Positions 1 to 7,400 of a stretch of 14,322 nucleotides of DNA are shown here, one piece after another. The DNA is from Reyranella sp. (GTDB lineage: Bacteria; Pseudomonadota; Alphaproteobacteria; Reyranellales; Reyranellaceae), in the NCBI GenBank assembly GCA_030679805.1, contig JAUXST010000114.1, forward strand, positions 1-14,322, read 5' to 3'. Below the pieces are notes generated by a model, which was not told where the DNA came from, ran no database searches, and saw nothing but the letters and a program-made list of their open reading frames with translations. The stretch's first letter is position 1. Each line of letters starts with the position of its first letter. Both the position numbers and the translations under genes were made by a program.

Positions 1-603
1 GTCGAGTTTGGGATTGTCGAACTTGGGGATCGGCGACGGGCTCATGATGTAGCGGTCGTTCACCATCACTGGATAATTGTAGGTCTTGGCGATGCGGCCG
101 TGGCGGGCGATGCTTTCGTAGAGGCTCACCTGCATGACGCCGTATTCGCTGAGCGCGTGCAGCGTGCGGGTCTCGGTCTCGCGCGGCTCCAGCATGCGCA
201 GCGGCTCGGGGATCGGCACCTGGAAGACCAGGATCTGGCCTTCCTTGAGCGGCGTCTCGGGCACGCGATGGCGCGTCTGGATGATGCTCGCCTCCTCGGT
301 GCGCGTCGTGGTGGCGACGTCGGCCACCCGGGCGAAGAAGCGGCGGATGCTGACGGCGTTGGTGGTGTCGTCGGCGCCCTGGTCGATCACCTTCAGCGTG
401 TCGGCGCGCCCGATGATGGCCGCTGTCACCTGGATGCCGCCGGTGCCCCAGCCGTAGGGCAGCGGCATCTCGCGACCGCCGAACGGCACCTGATAACCCG
501 GCACGGCGACCGCCTTCAGGATCGCGCGGCGGATCATCCGCTTGGTCTGTTCGTCGAGGTAGGCGTAGTTGTACGCCGCCTCCTGGACGGGGATGTCAGG
601 CAT
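1..603 (-). CDS. phnJ: PhnJ, alpha-D-ribose 1-methylphosphonate 5-phosphate C-P lyase (3' end missing)
   Basis: Radical-SAM enzyme that breaks the carbon-phosphorus bond of ribosyl-methylphosphonate, releasing the alkane and a cyclic ribose phosphate (family knowledge). The first 201 residues are visible. They follow E. coli PhnJ closely: YLDEQTKRMIRRAILKAV, PGYQVPFGGREMPLPYGWG, VIDQGADDTTNAVSIR, IPEPLRMLEPRETETRTLHA, SPSPIPKF. Gly36 in the PGYQ motif lines up with Gly32 of E. coli, the glycyl/thiyl relay residue. The Cys-rich C-terminal part that binds the Fe-S cluster lies beyond the window edge, so an intact active site cannot be confirmed. The ATG at 603 sits 3 nt after the phnI stop, with GGAG about 7 nt upstream. 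Fourth gene of the phnGHIJ run; phnK/L would be expected next, outside the window. Confidence 0.97.
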   Translation of the reverse strand, partial: MPDIPVQEAAYNYAYLDEQTKRMIRRAILKAVAVPGYQVPFGGREMPLPYGWGTGGIQVTAAIIGRADTLKVIDQGADDTTNAVSIRRFFARVADVATTTRTEEASIIQTRHRVPETPLKEGQILVFQVPIPEPLRMLEPRETETRTLHALSEYGVMQVSLYESIARHGRIAKTYNYPVMVNDRYIMSPSPIPKFDNPKLD

Positions 604-606
604 GGG

Positions 607-1710
607 TCACTCCGCCGCCTGGCAAAGCGCGGCCTGTTGATTGCGCGCCTCGACCTCGGCGCGCAACGCGCGGACAATCACCAGCTCGGACTGGAAATCG
701 ACATAGTGCGGCAGCTTGAGATGCTGGACGAAGCCCGAGGCCTCGACATTGTCGCTGTGCGCCAGCACGAACTCCTCGTCCTGCGCCGGCGACGTGGCGG
801 CCTCGCTGAGCTCCTCGGCGCGGAGCGCCCGGTCGACCAGCGCCATGGCCATCGCCTTGCGTTCGGCATGGCCGAAGGCGAGCCCGTAGCCGCGGGTGAA
901 TTGCGGCGGCACGTCGTGCGAGCCCGCGAACTGGTTCACCATGTCGCACTCGGTGACGTCGATCTCGGCAAGCTCGATGGCAAAGCCCAGCTCCTCCGGC
1001 ACGAAGGAAACCGGCACCGATCCGAAACGGATCTCGCCGACGAAGGGATGGTTGTTGCCGTAGCCGCGCTGGGTCGAATAGGCGAGCGCCAGCAGGAAGC
1101 CCTCGTCGCCGCGCGCCAGGTTCTGCAGGCGCACTGGACGCGCGGCCGGCAGCACCAGCGGCTGGCGCGTGAGGTCCTGCGTATCGCCGGCCATCGGCTC
1201 CGGCGCCGGTTCCAGCATGCCTTCGCGCTCGAGGATGTCGCCGACCCGCGGCAAGGCCGTGGCGGTGTCGGCGGGCGCCGTCGGCGCCTCGGGCCGTTCG
1301 GCGGCAGCGGCCAGGGAGAAATCGAGCAGCCGGTGGGTGTAGTCGTAGGTTGGTCCCAGCACCTGGCCGCCCGGCACGTCCTTGAAGGTCGACGAGATGC
1401 GGCGCTCCGCCACCATGCGGCTGGTGTCGAGCGGCTCCGTATCGCCGAAGCGCGGCAGCGTGGTGCGGTAGGCGCGCAGCAGGAAGATCGCCTCGACGAG
1501 GTCGCCGCGCGCCTGCTTGATCGCCAATGCCGCAAGCGCGCGGTCGTAGCACGAGCCCTCGGTCATCACGCGGTCGACGGCGAGGCCGAGCTGCTGGTCG
1601 ATCTGGTCGAGCGAGACTTCGGCTATGCCGCGGTCGCCGCGCCGTTTGTCGGCGAGAAGGTCGAGCGAATGGGCGATGGCCGTCTCGCCGCCCTTGACCG
1701 CGACGTACAT
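607..1710 (-). CDS. phnI: PhnI, C-P lyase core subunit (ribosylphosphonate triphosphate synthase)
   Basis: 367 residues (E. coli PhnI is 354). PhnI, helped by PhnG, PhnH and PhnL, displaces adenine from ATP with the phosphonate, giving ribosyl 1-phosphonate 5-triphosphate, the substrate that PhnM and PhnJ then process (family knowledge). The sequence matches PhnI throughout: start MYVAVKGGETAIAHS, QQLGLAVDRVMTEG, AIFLLRAYRTTLPRFG, GPTYDYTHRLLDFS, GDEGFLLALAYSTQRGYG, HPFVGEIR, ERKAMAMALVDRALRAEE, AQDEEFVLAHSDNVEASGF and LKLPHYVDFQSEL. The ATG at 1710 has GGAGG about 7 nt upstream and follows the phnH stop by 2 nt, so translation is probably coupled. A Pro/Ala-rich insert near residues 120-165 is where the family varies. 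No damage seen. Confidence 0.97.
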   Translation of the reverse strand: MYVAVKGGETAIAHSLDLLADKRRGDRGIAEVSLDQIDQQLGLAVDRVMTEGSCYDRALAALAIKQARGDLVEAIFLLRAYRTTLPRFGDTEPLDTSRMVAERRISSTFKDVPGGQVLGPTYDYTHRLLDFSLAAAAERPEAPTAPADTATALPRVGDILEREGMLEPAPEPMAGDTQDLTRQPLVLPAARPVRLQNLARGDEGFLLALAYSTQRGYGNNHPFVGEIRFGSVPVSFVPEELGFAIELAEIDVTECDMVNQFAGSHDVPPQFTRGYGLAFGHAERKAMAMALVDRALRAEELSEAATSPAQDEEFVLAHSDNVEASGFVQHLKLPHYVDFQSELVIVRALRAEVEARNQQAALCQAAE

Positions 1711-1712
1711 GA

Positions 1713-2321
1713 TCAGGCCTCCACGGTGATGCCGCGCGGCAGCGCGAGCAATTGCGAACCGGCGGCGAACACGACGTCGACGCCGCAGGGAAACAGGCTG
1801 TGGTTGGCGGCCCAGTCGTTCCAGAAGACGTGGTCGAGCCCGGCGACGGCGACGCTTGCCTGTCCGTCGATGCCCGGCCCGCGCCAGGTACGCGCCGGAC
1901 CGGCGCCCAGCGCCGGGACCTCGACCACCAGGGTGGCCGAGCGGTCGGGATAGGTGTCCGTCCCGATGCTGAAAGTGTCGAACAGCAACAGCTGGTCATG
2001 GGCCTGGACGGCGAAGGCCGCTTCGGCCCGGCCGCCAACGATCGGCGCGCCGGTGTGGAAACGAATGAAGTCGCCCACCTCGGGGGTGTCGAATTCGGGC
2101 GCCAGCCAGAGCGGCGTGTCGCGATCGGCCAGCGTCAGCAGGAAAGCGGCGGTGGCCCGATAGAGTCCGCGCGGCGGCTGAGGCGCATCGACCACGGTCA
2201 CGATGCGGCCGGGATGGGCGAAGGCTTCGAGCACGCCGCGGAAAACGCGCTGCGACTCGTGCGGCGGATCGACGAAGCCTGCCGCGATGTCGTGGGTGCC
2301 AATTGCGGACTTCATGAGCAT
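1713..2321 (-). CDS. phnH: PhnH, C-P lyase core subunit
   Basis: 202 residues (E. coli PhnH is 194). Structural subunit of the PhnGHIJ core complex; its fold resembles PLP-dependent transferases without their chemistry (family knowledge). Recognisable family segments: GFVDPPHESQRVFRGVLEAFAHPGRI near the N-terminus, ALLTLADRDTPLWLAPEFDTPEV-like central text, the FHTGAP motif, and a C-terminal WRGPGIDG...VAGLDHVFW...FPCGVDVVFAAG block that is typical of PhnH. The start at 2321 (MLMKSAIG) has GAGG 5 nt upstream, and that site overlaps the TGA of phnG. A second ATG two codons later (2315) is possible. Gap to phnG is 7 nt. Third-party roles beyond the complex are not expected. Confidence 0.95.
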   Translation of the reverse strand: MLMKSAIGTHDIAAGFVDPPHESQRVFRGVLEAFAHPGRIVTVVDAPQPPRGLYRATAAFLLTLADRDTPLWLAPEFDTPEVGDFIRFHTGAPIVGGRAEAAFAVQAHDQLLLFDTFSIGTDTYPDRSATLVVEVPALGAGPARTWRGPGIDGQASVAVAGLDHVFWNDWAANHSLFPCGVDVVFAAGSQLLALPRGITVEA

Positions 2322-2328
2322 GCGGACC

Positions 2329-2829
2329 TCATGAGCCGGCCTCCCGGGCGACGGTGAAGAAATCGACCTTGGTGGCAGCGGCCTTGGCGGCGACGAGGCG
2401 ACGGCGGGCCTCCGCTTCGGCCGCTAGCGGCGTCACGACCTTCGCCTCGATCGTTTCATGCCATTCCGGCAAATGACCGAGCGCGTCGATCGCCGCCACG
2501 ATCTCCGCCTGCCGCGGCCGGCGCCCGCCGACATAGCCAATGCCGATCTGCCCGCTCTGCAGCCGCACGGCGGCGCGGGTCACCGTCATCTCGCCGGCGC
2601 AGAACGGCGCGCCGCTGCCGGAGATGCGGCCCTTGACCATCACCAGGCCGATCTCGGGGCGGCGCAGCATGGCGTAATCCGGCACCTGGCCGATACCGCT
2701 CCACAGCGCCTCGAGGCGCCCGGGCGGCGCCTTGGCCAGAAGGGAAAGCCAGCGCTGGCGCCGGGCGGGCGTGTCGGTTTCTCGGTCGATCGATGGGGAC
2801 ATGGGTGCGCTCGCGAACGGGCGCACCAT
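2329..2829 (-). CDS. phnG: PhnG, C-P lyase core subunit
   Basis: First gene of the visible phn operon. 166 residues from the first ATG (2829) or 157 from a second ATG at 2802; E. coli PhnG has 150. Family text: RQRWLSLLAKAPPGRLE, PEIGLVMVKGRISGSGAPFCAGEMTVTRAAVRL, GQIGIGYVGGRRPRQAEIVAAIDAL and a KAAATKVDFFTVAREAGS tail, all typical of PhnG. PhnG is needed with PhnH, PhnI and PhnL for transfer of the phosphonate to ATP. Neither candidate start has a good ribosome binding site. The 2802 start (MSPSIDRET) gives an N-terminus closer to the usual family length, so the true start is uncertain. Expression is probably driven from the 2830-2950 region, where a weak Pho-box-like repeat is seen. Confidence 0.95.
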   Translation of the reverse strand: MVRPFASAPMSPSIDRETDTPARRQRWLSLLAKAPPGRLEALWSGIGQVPDYAMLRRPEIGLVMVKGRISGSGAPFCAGEMTVTRAAVRLQSGQIGIGYVGGRRPRQAEIVAAIDALGHLPEWHETIEAKVVTPLAAEAEARRRLVAAKAAATKVDFFTVAREAGS

Positions 2830-2862
2830 CGTCAGGCCGTGTTACCGATCGAAGGGTACTGC

Positions 2863-2880
2863 GTGAAGTTATCGTGACAG
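2863..2880 (-). promoter_or_regulatory. possible Pho box upstream of phnG
   Basis: On the minus strand the sequence reads CTGTCAC, GATA, ACTTCAC, that is two 7-mers with a 4-nt spacer ending 33 nt before the 2829 ATG. The first 7-mer fits the PhoB half-site CTGTCA(T/C); the second matches it only in its last four bases. Phosphonate operons are usually PhoB-controlled, which makes the position sensible, but the second half-site is poor and no clear -10 follows it. Low-confidence call. Confidence 0.35.
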
Positions 2881-2926
2881 CGGAGGCGCCTTATCCAGAT
2901 ACCCGCAAAATACCCACAAATATAAC

Positions 2927-2955
2927 TTTCAGATTCAGCAGGTTTGTGCTATATT
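2927..2955 (+). promoter_or_regulatory. candidate promoter upstream of element copy 1
   Basis: TTTCAG (2927-2932), a 17-nt spacer, then TATATT (2950-2955) inside GTGCTATATT, a good alphaproteobacterial-style -10. A closely similar arrangement precedes element copy 2 (13708-13737), with shared flanking text (TTTCAG, TTYAGC, GTGCTATA). The shared pair is the main support; the -35 is poor. Expected start point is near 2961, pointing rightward into the hairpin at 2992 and element copy 1. Confidence 0.45.
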
Positions 2956-2991
2956 TTTGATATCATCGCCATGACGTGCATCTACTGCAGG

Positions 2992-3026
2992 GGCCGCCCG
3001 GTTCAACTACCCGGAGCGGCCTTTTT
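2992..3026 (+). terminator. Rho-independent terminator-like hairpin
   Basis: Left arm GGCCGCCCGG, 9-nt loop, right arm CCGG-A-GCGGCC (one bulged A), then TTTTT at 3022-3026. It lies only about 65 nt after the promoter-like site at 2927-2955, with no protein gene between. It could end a ~65-nt small RNA or act as an attenuator for the element downstream. A weaker hairpin of the same design (CCGCCCG ... CGGG-A-CGG) occurs at 13777-13801 before copy 2. Confidence 0.5.
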
Positions 3027-3078
3027 GCCGACCACCAGCCAGCGCTTTCCGGGGACCCGGGCTGCCCTGGCCCGAACC

Positions 3079-3384
3079 TTTGGCCATGCCCCGCCCGGCG
3101 CGCCCGCCGGGTACGATCCCTGGAGGATGAGGGGAGGTCCCGCGGCCTTGCCCTTACCGGGTACTGAGCCGTGAGTAGCAAGCAAAAGGCTGCCCCCGCC
3201 GAGGACTGTCCGGCAGTGGGGTGGACCGAGGCGCGAAAAACGCGTCCGAGAGCTGTTTTGACGGTCATCTGCGGCCGCCCGAGGCGGGGCCGCAGGGTCG
3301 GATTCCCGCAAAGTCACAGGTGGGCGCTCAACCTGTGTCACAACATTTGTCTCAACTTGGTGTGACACCTTTGGGTGTGACACC
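3079..3384 (+). ncRNA. conserved structured intergenic element, copy 1 (candidate ncRNA)
   Basis: About 306 nt that recur at 13901-14211 with roughly 85% identity by eye. Visible hairpins: CCCGGCG/CGCCGGG with 4-nt loop (near 3094-3111); AGCC/GGCT around 3167-3190; GCCG/CGGC around 3198-3214; GG-CGCG, AAAAA loop, CGCG-T-CC (3230-3247); CTGCGGCC/GGCCGCAG (3269-3276 with 3288-3295); CACAGGT/ACCTGTG (3315-3321 with 3331-3337); and a final long hairpin at 3359-3384. The 3230-3247 stem changes C-G to T-A in copy 2, and the 3269-3295 stem changes G-C to G-U, which pairs only in plus-strand RNA. Small indels between copies shift all plus frames, and the minus frames do not stay aligned, so it is not a conserved protein. 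I do not recognise it as tmRNA, RNase P, SRP or 6S RNA. A small mobile repeat is the main alternative. Confidence 0.55.
3359..3384. repeat. end hairpin of element copy 1
   Basis: Two direct copies of GGTGTGACACC separated by TTTG. Because each unit is nearly self-complementary, the whole forms an 11-bp stem with one central G-G mismatch and a 4-nt loop. The same structure closes copy 2. No T tract follows on either strand, so it is not a standard terminator. It ends 7 nt from the stop codon of the minus-strand hydrolase gene. Confidence 0.75.
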
Positions 3385-3391
3385 TGGCTCG

Positions 3392-4396
3392 TCAGAGCAG
3401 CCGCGCCTCTTCGAGGAACGTCATCACCGCGAGATCGCTCCAGGGCTTGTAGCCGCCGGTGCCGTGGAACCCGACATGGCCGCCGTGGTCCGCGAGGACG
3501 GGCGTGAGCGACAGGCTCTTGTTGGATCCCCAATGGTGGCCGCGGTAGGCGCCGCCCGGCACCCAGGGATCGTCCAGCGCCGCCAACACCATTGTGGGAA
3601 TGGCGACGCCGGGCAGGAAATTGAGGGCGCTGCTATGGAAGTAATAGTCCTCGGCGCCGGCAAAGCCGTTGCGGGGCGCGGTGAAAATGTCGTCGAACTC
3701 ATACAGGGTCCGCGCCGCCGTGATGTTCCGGCGTTCGTCCGGCGTCAGCACGGCACCATCAGCCAAGGCCTCGCGCTTGACCGCGTTGAAGACGTGCCGG
3801 TGGTAGAGCAGGTTGCGAAAGCGCAGCAGGGTGAGGCAGGTGCCGAGGAGATCGATCGGCGCCGAGACGCTGGCGGCCGCGACGAGCGGTGCGCGCGCGC
3901 CCTCCTCGCCCAGGTACTTCAACAGGATCGAGCCGCCCACGGAGTAGCCGACGGCGGCGATCCCGCTTGCCGTCAGATCCTGGGGCAGCCGGCCAATCAG
4001 CTCGGCTAAGTCGCGGCTGCTGGCGGCCGAGTACTGGCCGCCGCAGGTGGTCCGCGACGGGCCGGCGCCGCGCATGTTGAGACGCAGCACGCGATAGCCC
4101 TTGTCGAGCAAATAGCCCGACATCCGCCGCATGTACGGACTGTCCTCCGACCCCGGGACGCCATGGAGCAGCAGCACCAGCGGCCGACCCGGCTGGGGTG
4201 CTGCCGGGCGGTCGAGCATGGCGAGCATCGTGTCGCCGTCGCCGAGCGCAATGCGCAGGCGTTCGCTGGTCCCGGGCGCCAGGCTGCTGGGCGCGTCGAT
4301 CAGCGCGCTGGCGAGGGTCTGGAGGTCGCCGCCCCACCACGGGAAGCGCTGCGTGAAGGGCGGCAGCTTGAGTTCGGACATGTTGCGCTGGGGCAT
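3392..4396 (-). CDS. YheT-like alpha/beta hydrolase
   Basis: 334 residues from the ATG at 4396; E. coli YheT has 340. Probable serine hydrolase/esterase of the YheT family (COG0429 type); the substrate is unknown. N-terminal PFTQRFPWWGGDLQTL (13-28) corresponds to the PW...G.LQT motif of this family. LLLHGVPGSEDSPYMRR (75-91) holds the oxyanion region, LRLNMRGAG (105-112) the Asn-x-Arg-Gly loop, and GYSVGGS (150-156) the nucleophile elbow with Ser152. LAALDDPWVP contains the likely acid (Asp275 or 276), and DHGGHVGF the likely His307. The triad therefore looks complete. Start choice: ATG 4396 lies 8 nt after the upstream stop; a GTG at 4408 overlaps that stop, and ATG 4381 is also possible; none has a strong ribosome site. 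Last gene of the apparent regulator/P450-DyP/hydrolase operon, so it may act on the same substrate or product (inference). Confidence 0.88.
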   Translation of the reverse strand: MPQRNMSELKLPPFTQRFPWWGGDLQTLASALIDAPSSLAPGTSERLRIALGDGDTMLAMLDRPAAPQPGRPLVLLLHGVPGSEDSPYMRRMSGYLLDKGYRVLRLNMRGAGPSRTTCGGQYSAASSRDLAELIGRLPQDLTASGIAAVGYSVGGSILLKYLGEEGARAPLVAAASVSAPIDLLGTCLTLLRFRNLLYHRHVFNAVKREALADGAVLTPDERRNITAARTLYEFDDIFTAPRNGFAGAEDYYFHSSALNFLPGVAIPTMVLAALDDPWVPGGAYRGHHWGSNKSLSLTPVLADHGGHVGFHGTGGYKPWSDLAVMTFLEEARLL

Positions 4397-4404
4397 GGCG
4401 ATCT

Positions 4405-7400
4405 TCACAGCCCGGCCACGAAGCGTATCGCCGACCGGCTGGGCATGAAGAAGTAGCCGCCGGCGCGCACGGTGACGAAGCTCTTCATGTTCTTCATCGT
4501 GACCGGACCCGACGGCGTGGGAATGGTGAAGACGAAGGGCTTGGCCGGGTCCGCGGGCGGCGGGGCGGTGATGGGGTCGGGCTCGTGGCTCAGCCCCTGG
4601 AAGCTGGGCGAGCCGACCCAGGATTGCTGCAGGAACTCGAACTGGCGCTCCAGGTCGGCGCAGAGGGCCACGAACAGCATGCCCCGTTCCGACTTTTCGT
4701 CGCCGTAGGGACGGCCGCGCCGCAGGATCCTGTGGCGTCTCTCGATCATCGCCTGCTTGGGATCGTTTGGCGCCAGGCTCCCGCGCGGGTTGGACCGGCG
4801 GATATGCGCGCCGAAGGGGCAGCGCAGTCCCTGCGGATCGTCGGCCGCGAAGTTGAAGTCGTTGTCCGCACGATCGGGCGTCCTGCTGCCGGCCATCTCG
4901 TGCGGATGGCTGACCAGCGAGGCGCCGCTCCGCCAGCGCCCCATCATCTTGGCGGCGATCCATTCCTGCGTGATCTCGCCGCCGACGCTGTTCTCGAGGC
5001 CGGGATATTTCTTGAGCTCGCCCTCCTGGACGGCGAGGAAGTCGTTGAAGCCTTTTACGTCCTGCATCAACTGGCGCACGACGACGTAGGTGCCGTTGCG
5101 GCCGAAGTCGCGCAGGTCGGCATCCTGCGAGCCGGCAAAGCGGGGGAAGCGCGACAGGAACTCCGGCGTGTCGGTTTCCAGCTCGTCGCCGGGGTCGCTC
5201 TCCGCCGGCAGGGTCACGGCCATCGGCGCATAACCGGAGCCGTCGCGGTAGCCGAGCAGCAACTCGCCCAATTCGACCACGTCGGCCTTGTCCTCCACCG
5301 CGGCCTCGCGCTGGGTGCCGCGCAGGATCGGCTGGGAGATGCCGTCGCGGAAGCCGAAATGCTCGTACATCGGTGCGTCGCGTTCGGAATCGGGCGCGCC
5401 GGCCGGCATCGCTTGCCGGGCCGCCCGCGTTTTCCGGGTCGGTTCGGTCAGCAGCGTCCAGATCGCCTTCCGCCCCAGCTTCGCCTCGTGCGTCGCCAGC
5501 GCATCGCGGCACGCCTGGGCCTCGGTGCCGTAGATGAACAGCACGGCATCGGCCGCCTTGCCAGCGTTGTTCTTCGTGTTCGCATCCGCCCCCTCAGTAT
5601 CCCTCCACGTCCATTCCTGTGGCGCCGATGGCCCGGTGTCGCCCAGCACCCGGGCGCGCTCGGCCATGCCCAGGCGGAAGATGGGCGGAAACGCCGCCAT
5701 TTTCTCCGCTTTGTCCTGCTCGTCGCGACCGAGGCAGGTGGCGATGCCGCGGGCCGAGAAGGCCACGAAGGTCGCGGTCTTCTGCGCGACGTCGGGCCGC
5801 TCGCCGAACGTCACCTCCTGGCGCAGGTGGTTGAGCCACGCTTTCCGCGCCGCGCCATCTTCGGGGAGGGTGAGCGCGGCACTCAGCATATAGTCGTGGG
5901 ACGACAAGCCCCGGAAGACCAGGGACTGGACCTCGTCGGTCTCGATCGCATCCTGCGGGCGCGGCATGGCGCCGAAGCAGTCGAGCCAGGCGCGTGCCGC
6001 GGTATCGGTCTGGGCCCGCATCAACCCGTCGTGGATCAGCGCATTGGTGCGGATCTGGTCGGTCGTGAGTTTGGGGAACCGGCTGTACCAGAACTGCGTG
6101 ACGATCTGCTGGCGCCGCACCCACCGCTTGAAGCGGGCGCCGTCCGCGGCGCCCCCGAAGACCAGAAGGCGCGTCTTCGGAAAGCCCTTGCCGTGGCTCC
6201 ACACCGCCGTCTGGCCTTCGTGCGCCTTGGTGATGAAATCTTCCAGGTAGCTCAGCCAGCTGCCGTCGTAGTTGGAGAAGAACAGCATCATCTCGCTGCC
6301 CGGCAGCCGGAACCATCGCGCGTAGTGGATCGTGCCCATGTTGAGCACGAAGCCCGGGCGGAACCAGTATTGGACTTCCTTGCCGATCGCCCACAGCGAC
6401 AGTGCCAGGGTGAACTTGCGAAAGGCCCCCGGCTTCATCGCCGTGACCGCCGTGATGTGGTTCTGCGCGTACTCGGGCGCATTCTCCGTCGCGGCGATGG
6501 CCTCGATGTGATCGAGCGGCGCGGTCCGCCGGTCGATGTCCTTGTCGTCGCGCACCTCGTGCCAGTAGAGGATCGCCAGGAAGATGAGGAGCACGGTGAG
6601 CCAGAGCAGGCAGGTCGCAACGATGCCGCCCGCCAGCGCCACCGACACGGCGCCCAGGTGATCGACGGCGAGGCCAAACGGTTCGGGATAGAGACAGACG
6701 GCGGCGACCACGGCCGCGACCGCGCCCAGGCCCAGCCGCCATTCGATGAGGACCCGGTTTCGCCGCAGGAGCGGCTGGGCCCTTGCCCAGAGCCCGCGCG
6801 CGATGTGCGCCGCGGCAAAGCCCGCAAGGGCGGCGAGTGCCAGCCGGCCGGAGAGGGGAAGATCCAGTCCCCAGTCCTGCAACAGCCAGCGCTGTATTGC
6901 CCCGAACGAGGCCGCCGCGCCCGCGAGCGTCAGCACGACCATCCGCCAGGCCTGCAGCAACTTGGGCACGGCCCAGTTCCAGAAGCCGACGATCAGCCAC
7001 GTGGCGGCGACGCCGCCCAGTGCGGCCAGCGCGATCTGCGCGAGCAGGGGAATTTCGGGGAACCACCGCTGAAGTGCTGCGAACGACGCGGCGGCAAAGC
7101 CCAGGATGGACGCGGGCCATCTGAACCAGCGGACCAGCAGGGCTGCGATGAACCCGACCGCCGCCACAACGAACAGCAGGACGGTGCCGAGGGTGATCAG
7201 CCTCTCCGCCCCCGCCTTCCACCAGCGGACCAGCGTATCGAAGCCGTTCCGGACCGCCAGCGCGACGGTGAGAAGGGCGCCGGCAACGAGGCCCACGAGC
7301 GCGAAGCCGAAGGCGACCCGGGAGCCAGGATCGACGGCGTGATGGATGGCACCGCCGAGCAGGCACACCGTGGTGCCGATCAGGAGCGCCAGGAAGAGTC

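Noticed and set aside
100..1953. 617-codon plus-strand frame opposite phnJ, phnI and phnH
   Set aside because: Antisense shadow of three well-matched phn genes in high-GC DNA; the protein text is low-complexity Arg/Ala/Gly-rich.
2971..3174. Small plus-strand frame beginning MTCIYCRGRP after the candidate promoter
   Set aside because: It runs through the terminator-like hairpin and has no counterpart at copy 2 and no ribosome site.
3171..3365. Small GTG-start frames inside both element copies with a shared NLCHNICLNLV tail
   Set aside because: Frames diverge in the middle because of 1-2 nt indels between copies and meet again only where DNA is nearly identical; no protein-level conservation.
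3337..3370. TGTC-type repeats in the element end as Pho boxes
   Set aside because: The spacing between TGTC units is 12, not 11, and the bases are explained by the conserved hairpins of the element.
3079..3384. Element as tmRNA, RNase P RNA, SRP RNA or group II intron domain V
   Set aside because: None of the conserved signature strings of these RNAs is present.
3003..3533. Minus-strand frames across both elements sharing VSHQVETNVVTQVERPPVTLRE
   Set aside because: Only the nearly identical DNA block keeps the frame; further along, the two copies continue in different frames. This looks like noncoding DNA read as protein.
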